Positions 7,051 through 12,944 of a DNA stretch of 12,944 nucleotides are shown piece by piece. The notes below the pieces were generated by a model, which saw only the letters and a program-made list of their open reading frames with translations, was not told the origin of the DNA and searched no databases. Position numbers and translations under genes: made by a program. The first letter of the stretch is position 1. Each line of letters starts with the position of its first letter. This stretch comes from Chromatiales bacterium. GTDB lineage: Bacteria; Pseudomonadota; Gammaproteobacteria; Chromatiales; Chromatiaceae. The DNA lies in NCBI GenBank assembly GCA_024639625.1, contig JAHEIA010000024.1, forward strand, positions 1-12,944, read 5' to 3'.

Positions 7051-7088
7051 GGAGGCTGGGTGGGGTGCGGCGTACCTGAACGGGCTGG

Positions 7089-7688
7089 CTACATCTCTTT
7101 CCCGCTATCGGTGCCGGTACCCCGGGCTTTATCCCATGCGCGCTGAGATTGTTGCTTGGCCTCTTCCCAGGATTTGTGCGAGGCAGCCTGCGCTCGCTCC
7201 CATGCTTCTTGCGACTCTTGCTTTGCCCTCTCCCATGCAGCAGAGGTCTTTTCCTCCGCTTCGCGGTAGGTTTCTTCGTCGGTGACTGTGTCCCAGGCCT
7301 GGTTGGACTCTTCTTTGGCAGTTTCCCAGGCCTCGCGGGATTCCTGCTTGGCCGTTTCCCAAGCTGCGCCGGACGCTGATTTTGCCGCCTCCCAAGCCTC
7401 GCGGGAGCTCTGCTTCGCCGCCTCTCCAGCCGCCGCAGATGTGTCTTTGGTGGCCGTCCAGGTCTCCGTTGTCTCTTCTTTTGCCTTTTCCCAAGCCTCG
7501 CGGGAGGACTGCTTCGCTGCCTCTCCTGTAGCCGCGGACGCTTCCTTCGTGGCCGTCCAGGCCTCTGCTGTTTCTTCTTTTGCCTTGTCCCACGACGATT
7601 GTTCGGCACCAACCAAGCCGATGGGGGAAAGGCTCATGAGCAGGGCAAAGGCCTTGGCCCAGTGGGGTAGATGCTTGGGTCTAGTCAT
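7089..7688 (-). CDS. Exported 11-mer Trp-repeat helical protein, group-3 LEA-like
   Basis: This encodes 199 residues from ATG 7688, with GGAGG nine bases upstream. Residues 1-28 are a signal peptide ending in GLVGA. The rest is low-complexity A/E/K/S/T/W helix with an 11-residue period. Trp occurs at 33, 44, 66, 77, 99, 110, 121, 132, 152, 163, 174 and 185, with spacings of 11, 22 or one slip of 20. Typical units are SREAWEKAKEE, SREAWETAKEE and QEAWERAQAAS. The 11-mer helical period is the hallmark of group-3 LEA proteins and of apolipoprotein-like amphipathic helices, linked to desiccation, osmotic or freeze tolerance or to membrane binding. Here the regular aromatic in every unit is unusual. 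No Cys is present. Two units of 33 residues (34-66 and 67-99) are near-identical. It lies downstream of the phospholipase D gene and converges with the plus-strand operon. Role is inferred from the repeat type only. Confidence 0.88.
   Translation of the reverse strand: MTRPKHLPHWAKAFALLMSLSPIGLVGAEQSSWDKAKEETAEAWTATKEASAATGEAAKQSSREAWEKAKEETTETWTATKDTSAAAGEAAKQSSREAWEAAKSASGAAWETAKQESREAWETAKEESNQAWDTVTDEETYREAEEKTSAAWERAKQESQEAWERAQAASHKSWEEAKQQSQRAWDKARGTGTDSGKEM
7392..7589 (-). repeat. Tandem 99-base in-frame repeat within the 11-mer repeat gene
   Basis: Bases 7392-7490 and 7491-7589 are two copies of a 99-base unit; each begins on the plus strand with CCAAGCCTCGCGGGAG and ends with TCTTCTTTTGCCTT then TTC or GTC. 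Each unit encodes 33 residues, that is three 11-mers, and the two protein copies differ at only six positions. The close DNA identity suggests a recent duplication or continued gene conversion, and the phase keeps the 11-residue period. Confidence 0.85.
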
Positions 7689-7721
7689 GCGATAAGTCCT
7701 CCGGTTGTTGTCGGGTTGTTA

Positions 7722-7750
7722 CTAGAAATACCTTGTGCTCTCAGATTTCC
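7722..7750 (-). promoter_or_regulatory. Possible sigma-E-like promoter of the 11-mer repeat gene
   Basis: On the minus strand, GGAAATC (7750-7744) and TCTAG (7726-7722) are separated by 17 bases, resembling the sigma-E consensus of GGAACTT and TCTGA. The downstream element ends 34 bases before the ATG at 7688. An overlapping sigma-70 reading (TTGGAA, 16 bases, TATTTC) is possible too. Both are partial matches, so confidence is low. Confidence 0.25.
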
Positions 7751-7764
7751 AATCAGCCTTGCTA

Positions 7765-7786
7765 GGGGCGGGGTGTTGGGGTTGGG
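7765..7786 (+). repeat. G-quadruplex-forming motif next to the phospholipase D stop
   Basis: Four runs of three or four G (7765-7768, 7770-7773, 7778-7781, 7784-7786) are separated by loops of 1, 4 and 2 bases, then TTTT. This fits the G3+ N1-7 quadruplex pattern. The motif lies just beyond the stop of the minus-strand gene at 7790, and on the plus strand, so it is the template strand for that transcription and the messenger carries the C-rich copy. Confidence 0.6.
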
Positions 7787-7789
7787 TTT

Positions 7790-9343
7790 TCAATAGAGCT
7801 CACCGGGAAACGCCATGAAGAATACGTCTTGCATGCGCTGCCAAAAATTGCGTGCAGGCTGCTCGGTGGTGGACTCGCCATCGGCGGTCCAGAGGATCCG
7901 ACCGTCACCGTCCAGTGTGACGCGCCAGGCATTCTCCGGGTCCATATCGTGCTCGATGATCTTTGCCAACTCGCGGGCAAGGCCTGGGCTTTCCACGACT
8001 ATGCCCATCTCGCTGTTGATCTCCCAGGAGCGCGGGTCCAGGTTCATCGAGCCGATGAAGACACGCTTACGATCGATCACCATCGCCTTCATGTGTAGCC
8101 CCATATACTCGGCCTGCGTCGGCGGTGTGTCGGCGAGAAGGACTCGCGCAGCGGCGCCCGGACGCGTTTCGTAAAGCTCGATGCCTGCATCGAGCAAGGG
8201 TCCGCGCCATTGCTTGTAATGGCTGTTCACCGCTGGTACGTCGTGCGACGCAAGGGAGTTGGTGAGCATGCGGATTCGGATGCCTTTGGTGGTCTGGTCG
8301 CGCATCCGTTGGATGGCATGCTCGCCCGGAATGATGTAGGCATTGACAATCAGGATCTCGGATGTCGCGGTCCCCAACAATGTGCGGATGGTGTCCGGCA
8401 TGTGGTGCTCGACGGCATCGGGATCCGGCTTATCGGTGTGCAGACGGCTGGTACCGAGGTGGATTTCGCTCACCATCTCGTCCAATTCCGAATTCCAGGT
8501 TTGGCGGTCGATCGGGAAGCGTGCCAGCGAAGGCGCCGCGGTGAGTTTGGTGCGCGCCTCCAGGAAGTCCTGCCTGAGGTCGTGAGGTGTGGCTGCCACA
8601 CCGAGGGCAGCGACGGGAACCACCCATTGGCTGTTCCAGAAGCCGTCGAACACGGCGGAGGCCTGCCGTGCCACGGGCCCGACGCCCAAGACATCGAGAT
8701 CGCGGAAATTGAATTCGGGGGAGAGACCGAAGTACTCATTCCCGATGTTGCGCCCACCCAGGATGGTCGCCCGGTTGTCGGCAATGAGGAGCTTGTTGTG
8801 CATTCGGTGGTTGAGCCGTTCCATGCGGTTGAGCAACTCTACAGCACGGGTCTCCAGCGGCCTCGAGCGCCAGGGATTGAACAGCCTGATCGTGATATTG
8901 GGGTGGGCGTTGATTATCGAAGTATGGGTGTCCCGTAGCTTCGGATGGGACTCGTCTTCCAAGATTGAAGAGAGATCGTCCAGTATGATGCGCACCTTGA
9001 CGCCGCGGTCGGCTGCCTCGATGACCCGCGTCATCAACAGGTCACCGCTCTCGTCACCCCACCAGACGTAGTACTGAAGATCGAGCGAATGTTCTGCCGA
9101 ATCGATCAGGGCCAGGCGCCAGCGCAGACCCTGCTCGTTCGCGTTGAGCAGGTAGAATCCGGATTGATCGGGGCCAGCGCGCTCCCTCAGACGCTCCTCG
9201 AGGGATGCCAGCGTTCCACCCGGTTGTGGCGAGAGGGCGTAACCGGGGGCCCCTTGCGGTAGTGTCTCCGGGAGCGAGGTGCAGCCACCGAGAAAGAGAA
9301 GCATCCCGAAGGCGACCAGGATCGCGGACCAGATTTGATGCAT
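7790..9343 (-). CDS. Phospholipase D superfamily lipoprotein, ClsC/YmdC-type cardiolipin synthase-like
   Basis: The start is set at ATG 9343 (517 residues), where a GGGGAG ribosome site sits five to six bases upstream and a lipoprotein signal begins: MHQIWSAILVAFGMLLFLGG then Cys21 (lipobox LGGC). The open frame runs back to 9484 but without signal character. Both HKD catalytic motifs are present: H182-x-K184-x4-D189 (HNKLLIAD) followed by GGRNIGNEYF, and H417-x-K419-x4-D424 (HMKAMVID) followed by GSMNLDPRS. The SEMGIVVE segment fits the family's end. Length matches ClsC-type enzymes, which transfer phosphatidyl groups between phospholipids to make cardiolipin; hydrolysis or other transfer is possible. 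The lipid anchor suggests an envelope location. It follows the LssY_C gene by 127 bases on the same strand and is probably in the same transcription unit. Confidence 0.92.
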   Translation of the reverse strand: MHQIWSAILVAFGMLLFLGGCTSLPETLPQGAPGYALSPQPGGTLASLEERLRERAGPDQSGFYLLNANEQGLRWRLALIDSAEHSLDLQYYVWWGDESGDLLMTRVIEAADRGVKVRIILDDLSSILEDESHPKLRDTHTSIINAHPNITIRLFNPWRSRPLETRAVELLNRMERLNHRMHNKLLIADNRATILGGRNIGNEYFGLSPEFNFRDLDVLGVGPVARQASAVFDGFWNSQWVVPVAALGVAATPHDLRQDFLEARTKLTAAPSLARFPIDRQTWNSELDEMVSEIHLGTSRLHTDKPDPDAVEHHMPDTIRTLLGTATSEILIVNAYIIPGEHAIQRMRDQTTKGIRIRMLTNSLASHDVPAVNSHYKQWRGPLLDAGIELYETRPGAAARVLLADTPPTQAEYMGLHMKAMVIDRKRVFIGSMNLDPRSWEINSEMGIVVESPGLARELAKIIEHDMDPENAWRVTLDGDGRILWTADGESTTEQPARNFWQRMQDVFFMAFPGELY

Positions 9344-9470
9344 TTTCACTCCCCAAGAGTAACGGGTGCCGGTGTGGTAGCAAAAGGGTGTCTGCCTGCA
9401 AGGGACTTCCCTAGCCCCCCTTGGTGGGCATCGTTTGTCAGGAAGCGTCTCATCGTATCGCGAGTCGATC

Positions 9471-10913
9471 TCATGGCGGTGCACCGCTGGGAGCGGCGAT
9501 CTCCGTGCTGTGCTGCGGTGGCCCGGGATCGGGGATGTCGAGCTCTTCCCAGTGGAAGTTGCGGGCCTGGTGGGGTGGCATCAGCTGCTGGGCCAGCACC
9601 ACCACCAGACGCAGGCCGTCCGTGAAATAAGGATCGTCGCTTAAGTTGGTGAACGGATGCTCCGGCGTGGTCTTACCCACGCCCGAGACGAAGCCGAATC
9701 GCTCCACTTTGTGATGGTGGAGAAGGGTTTGTAGGAGGTACTCTCGTGCCTCGTCGACGTAGGGGTCGATCACGTGGGTGGTTGGACTGGGACCTTTGGC
9801 AGTGAGCTTTACCCCAATGTCACGACTGACCTGGCCGACCCAGACGGCTCGTCCCTCGAAGCGAAAGGGAGCCAGCCAAAGACGCATGTGGTTGCGTTGA
9901 GAGATCCATGACCGGGCGCGCTGCAGAGCGACATCCTGGGGTCGGCCGAACACATACAGGGAGCTGACCGGAGCGACGCGATAGGCTTCGCCGGAGATTG
10001 TCGCCTCCACCAGGCGCCCCACGGTGCCCAGCGTGATCCGGTGTGTGAACGACCATCCGCTACGTGCGAGCGCGGTCATCATCTCGTCAAAGCTGCCGAC
10101 GATGGCGATGTTGAGCGGGTCGCCCAGTCCTTCACCGGAAGAGTCTCGGGTGCAGCACGGTAGGCGGCGCAACGCAGAGCGCAGCTCGGACGCGCTGAGA
10201 TCGGGTCGTTCGAGACCAGCGTAGATCTGATTTGGAATGAGCCCCTCAAAGTCGAAGCTTCCGTCGGCGAGCGGAATAGCGAAGCCAAAGCGTAGCAGCT
10301 TCTCGTGGCCGGCGAGCTCTACATGCACGTATCGCCCGCCTTCGGTGCGCTTGGTGATGACGTAACCTTCGGTGCTTTGTCCGGGCTCGATCGCTTGGCG
10401 TGGCGAGTGAGCCGTGAGATAGCGTGTCAAGCGCTCGCTGTCTTCGTCCGAAAGCGAATCGCGGAATAGGAAAGCGGCTTCGTGGGGAGTGTAGTAGTCC
10501 GGGTCGAGCGCGGCGACCAGGAACCAAAGCCTGAGCTGGGAGCCGTTCTCTATCCGCACCCAGATCGCCTGCAATTGCCGGCTGGCGAGGTCCACGCCGA
10601 AGTTTTTCTGCGCCTCGGCGTCGTTGAGGATACTCGCGGTGACGCGCACACCGTCCTTCGTCGCGGATCGTACCGCTTGCGTGGCGGTTGGGGAGGACAG
10701 GGGTTTCGGATCAAGGTGTGAGGTGGTCGCACAGGCCGCCAACCCCCAGATGACGATCGATGTGAGCGCGAGGCGCCGAGTCGCTGCATACCACGGTGCG
10801 ACACGTTGCACTAGTGTGGAACAGCCGGAAAGAAAGCGTGCCCCATCTTCTGCGCCGGCACGTGCTGCGCCGGTATCGGGTGGAGTGAACCAGATGCTGG
10901 TGATGCGCTTCAC
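9471..10913 (-). CDS. LssY C-terminal domain (LssY_C) lipoprotein
   Basis: Residues about 264-445 match the LssY_C domain: DPLNIAIVGSFDEMMTALAR (265-284) with SGW, then APVSSLYVFGRPQDVALQRA (314-333), RNHMRLWLAP, then GRAVWVGQVSRDIGV and THVIDPYVDEAREYL. The domain is known from LssY-type proteins in the Legionella lss secretion locus and from DedA-linked proteins; its chemistry is not settled. A lipoprotein signal (LALTSIVIWGLAAC, Cys61) is present. The annotated start is GTG 10913, giving 480 residues, but neither this nor the in-frame GTG at 10811 (446 residues) has a clear ribosome site; the shorter start gives a more usual signal-peptide length with an RR n-region. The gene follows the DUF748 gene by 34 bases, so an operon is likely. 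Confidence 0.85.
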   Translation of the reverse strand: MKRITSIWFTPPDTGAARAGAEDGARFLSGCSTLVQRVAPWYAATRRLALTSIVIWGLAACATTSHLDPKPLSSPTATQAVRSATKDGVRVTASILNDAEAQKNFGVDLASRQLQAIWVRIENGSQLRLWFLVAALDPDYYTPHEAAFLFRDSLSDEDSERLTRYLTAHSPRQAIEPGQSTEGYVITKRTEGGRYVHVELAGHEKLLRFGFAIPLADGSFDFEGLIPNQIYAGLERPDLSASELRSALRRLPCCTRDSSGEGLGDPLNIAIVGSFDEMMTALARSGWSFTHRITLGTVGRLVEATISGEAYRVAPVSSLYVFGRPQDVALQRARSWISQRNHMRLWLAPFRFEGRAVWVGQVSRDIGVKLTAKGPSPTTHVIDPYVDEAREYLLQTLLHHHKVERFGFVSGVGKTTPEHPFTNLSDDPYFTDGLRLVVVLAQQLMPPHQARNFHWEELDIPDPGPPQHSTEIAAPSGAPP

Positions 10914-10947
10914 GGCCGGGGCAAGAGATAGCTGACTCTCGAAGTGC

Positions 10948-12944
10948 CTACTTTGCCGCGGTGAGGTCGAGCCGGGTGGTTACCCCGGCGGCCTGCGCGG
11001 ACGAACGCTCCGCGTTGGCGGGGTCGACCAGGCGCACCCGTTGTTTCGGTATGCCGTCGGCACCGGTCAATTCCCGCGCAACCGATTTGGCGCGCGCGGT
11101 GCCTAGTGACCGCAGCTCGCTGTGTGTGACCACAGCGGTACGTACCAACTCCTCGTAAATGGATTTGTAGAGCCCGCTGGGTTCAGCAACAGCGGCCTCC
11201 CCGGATGGCTGGGGAGCCGGCTGTCGGTGCTGGGTTGTTGCCGGGGGCGCGGTTGTGGAAAACTTCTCCTTGAGCTGGATCAGGGCGGCCGGGGAGACAC
11301 GTTTGCTGAACACCTGTTCGAGCGCTTGCTGGCTCTTGGGGTCATTGTAGCTGACCGGTCCCGATTGTTCCCCGGGTTTGCTGTCTTCGCCTCGTGCCTC
11401 GGCCACCGCGCGGCGAATCTTCTGCTCCTTGATCTGCGCGCCATCGAGATGCGAATCGTAGGTCGCTTGGACCGAGACCGCGAGCTGGGGCCTTTCCCGC
11501 AGCGCCTTGGCAACCATGGCGAGCTTCTCCCGCTCAGGAGGGGGCAGATCGCTGCGACCCGGCTCGAAGACGATCTGGTCAAGCCCTTGGGCCTCGGATC
11601 CGAGGATGCCGCCGAGGATGCGAAAAGGTGCGGTCACCAACTTGCCGAAGAAGTTTGCTACGGCTTGGCCGATCAGTTGTCCAAAGCTGAAATGCGGCTC
11701 GGACATGTCTCCCTGCACCGGCAGGTTGATGTCAATCTTGCCGCTTGGGTCTTTCAGCAAGGCGAGCCCCAGCTCCAGGGGCAGGTCGAGCGCGTCGGGA
11801 CTATCGACCTTTTCCCCCAGCTCCAGGTGTTGGACTACGACCTGATTGTCCCCGGAAAGCTGATGTTGCTGGATCTTGTAGCCGAGATGCAGCGATAGCT
11901 TGCCGGAGTTGACCTCGTAGCCGGCGAATTTGATGGAGTAGGGCGTGAGGTCCGTCATTTCCACGTTTTGAAAGTCTACCTGGATGTCCGTCGTGGCGGT
12001 TGGGCTCGATGGCTGCATCTCACCTTGGATCTTGGCCTGTCCGTATTCGTCCACGCGCCCCTCGAGCTCGATGTTCGCCGTGGCTCCCGGGGCCGTGGAA
12101 AGCCCGGCGATGGTGCCGTTCAGTTCACGGATATCAGTGGCGAACTGCGGCGTAAGGCTCAGGTCGGCGAAATTCAAGGCACCATCCTCGATGCGGATGC
12201 GGGCGATCGAGACCGGAAAGGCAGCCGATCCGGTTGCGGAGGTAGCTTTCGGCCGGGTATTGCCCGGCTGGTCCTTCAGGACGTACTGCCAGTTGGTGTT
12301 CTTCTTTTCGTCGATGACGAATGTACCCGCCGGGTGGCTTACAACAACCTCTTCCAGGGTCAATCCGTTCGGCGTCAGCCCGAGCTCCATCTCTTTGGTC
12401 TTCAACTCTTCCCAGCCGATCAGTGTCTTTCCGGTCTGCGGTTCCAGAACCTTCAGGTCTGCGATATGGATATCACCTGCAAATTCCAGCGAGCCTGGTT
12501 CCAGCGTCCCGTAGCGAACCTCGCCGCCGCCCGAAAGCTGGCCGGATGTGAGCTGCAAGTGCGCCACCTCCTCCAAATAAGGCTGGGCGGTCGCGAGAGC
12601 GAGTTGGTTTACCTCGATGCTGCCATTAACCCTGGGTTGGGAGGCCTGCACAGAGCCCTCTGCATTCACGCTACCCCCCTGGCGCAGCTGAAGAGACAGG
12701 TCGAAGCCGATCGCCTGTTGCGGATCCAGCGAAACGTCGGTCAGATTCAGGGTGATGTCACTGAGACCCAATACCTCTGAGTCGTTGAGGGCCAAGTCGG
12801 CGAAGGATGCCGACGTTTCGGCGATCCGTATCGCGTTCACCGTAACGGACCACGGATGGCCTTCCGACTCGGCACGGTCATCGGCTTCCCCTACACCTGC
12901 ACGAACGACGCCGCGGTCGAGAGCCTGTTGGATCCAGTTGATCT
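10948..12944 (-). CDS. AsmA-like DUF748 envelope protein, 5' end cut by window edge
   Basis: The minus-strand frame is open across the right edge, so the 664 visible residues are the C-terminal part. An internal ATG at 12840 is not the likely start, because the reading continues upstream in frame to 12942 and DUF748 proteins are usually longer, with an N-terminal membrane anchor. The visible region has repetitive beta-rich AsmA-type units. The signature section SGKLSLHLGYKI, SGDNQVVVQHLELGE, LDLPLELGLALLKDPSGKI, DINLPVQGDMSEPHFSFGQL and a run ending NFFGKLVTAPFRILGG is characteristic. Then comes LDQIVFEPGRSDLPPPEREK with ERPQLAVSV, an OmpA-like-looking segment at about visible residues 460-500, followed by a Pro/Ala-rich linker and ELRSLGTARAKSVARELTG. 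AsmA-family proteins span the periplasm and are implicated in phospholipid transport to the outer membrane. The 34-base gap to the LssY_C gene suggests one operon. Confidence 0.9.
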   Translation of the reverse strand, partial: INWIQQALDRGVVRAGVGEADDRAESEGHPWSVTVNAIRIAETSASFADLALNDSEVLGLSDITLNLTDVSLDPQQAIGFDLSLQLRQGGSVNAEGSVQASQPRVNGSIEVNQLALATAQPYLEEVAHLQLTSGQLSGGGEVRYGTLEPGSLEFAGDIHIADLKVLEPQTGKTLIGWEELKTKEMELGLTPNGLTLEEVVVSHPAGTFVIDEKKNTNWQYVLKDQPGNTRPKATSATGSAAFPVSIARIRIEDGALNFADLSLTPQFATDIRELNGTIAGLSTAPGATANIELEGRVDEYGQAKIQGEMQPSSPTATTDIQVDFQNVEMTDLTPYSIKFAGYEVNSGKLSLHLGYKIQQHQLSGDNQVVVQHLELGEKVDSPDALDLPLELGLALLKDPSGKIDINLPVQGDMSEPHFSFGQLIGQAVANFFGKLVTAPFRILGGILGSEAQGLDQIVFEPGRSDLPPPEREKLAMVAKALRERPQLAVSVQATYDSHLDGAQIKEQKIRRAVAEARGEDSKPGEQSGPVSYNDPKSQQALEQVFSKRVSPAALIQLKEKFSTTAPPATTQHRQPAPQPSGEAAVAEPSGLYKSIYEELVRTAVVTHSELRSLGTARAKSVARELTGADGIPKQRVRLVDPANAERSSAQAAGVTTRLDLTAAK

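Noticed and set aside
6467..7612. Minus-strand frame of 381 codons rich in Arg, Lys and Pro
   Set aside because: It is an out-of-frame reading of the 11-mer repeat gene and then antisense to the SLOG-like gene; its repeats are shadows of the real repeats.
7282..7695. Plus-strand frame with apparent VSQAS repeats
   Set aside because: The repeats are simply the complement of the 11-mer repeats on the minus strand; it lacks a ribosome site and the codons follow the opposite strand.
9344..9484. N-terminal extension of the phospholipase D gene by 47 residues
   Set aside because: It has no signal character, whereas ATG 9343 has a strong ribosome site and begins a lipoprotein signal peptide.

Overview
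The window is GC-rich throughout and coding-dense on both strands. Domain content (an AsmA-like DUF748 protein, a ClsC/YmdC-type phospholipase D lipoprotein, an LssY_C lipoprotein, an SH3b plus META protein) and lipoboxes and signal peptides on nearly every product point to a Gram-negative proteobacterium, probably a gammaproteobacterium. This is inferred from gene content only; no rRNA, tRNA or taxonomic marker is present. No insertion sequence, integrase, CRISPR array or RNA gene was seen.

Left block, 1-4322, all on the minus strand. Reading in the direction of transcription, it holds an SH3b plus META domain exported protein (4322-3117); a large exported protein with motifs resembling the catalytic loop and metal site of FAM20/HipA/PI3K-like kinases (2941-1424); a small exported protein whose frame is broken (1388-668); and an exported protein of unknown family that runs off the left edge (546-1).

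Middle block, 4756-6973, on the plus strand, looks like a three-gene operon. It starts with a full-length paralogue of the left-edge gene, followed by a SurA-N-like exported protein without a PPIase domain, and then, overlapping by ATGA, an exported Rossmann/SLOG-like protein. The 433-base gap at 4323-4755 separates this operon from the divergent left block and carries a good sigma-70-like promoter candidate.

Right block, 12944-7089, all on the minus strand. It begins upstream of the window with a DUF748 protein, followed 34 bases later by an LssY_C lipoprotein, then a two-HKD phospholipase D/cardiolipin-synthase-like lipoprotein, and lastly an exported protein built of 11-residue Trp-containing helical repeats like group-3 LEA proteins. 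The DUF748, LssY_C and HKD genes look like an envelope lipid or envelope integrity set.

Every gene whose start is visible encodes a signal peptide or lipobox, so the whole window serves the cell envelope or periplasm. The most novel-looking points are the possible periplasmic kinase and its frameshifted partner, the inverted pair of paralogues, the exported SLOG-like protein, and the 11-mer Trp-repeat protein with its near-identical 99-base tandem duplication.
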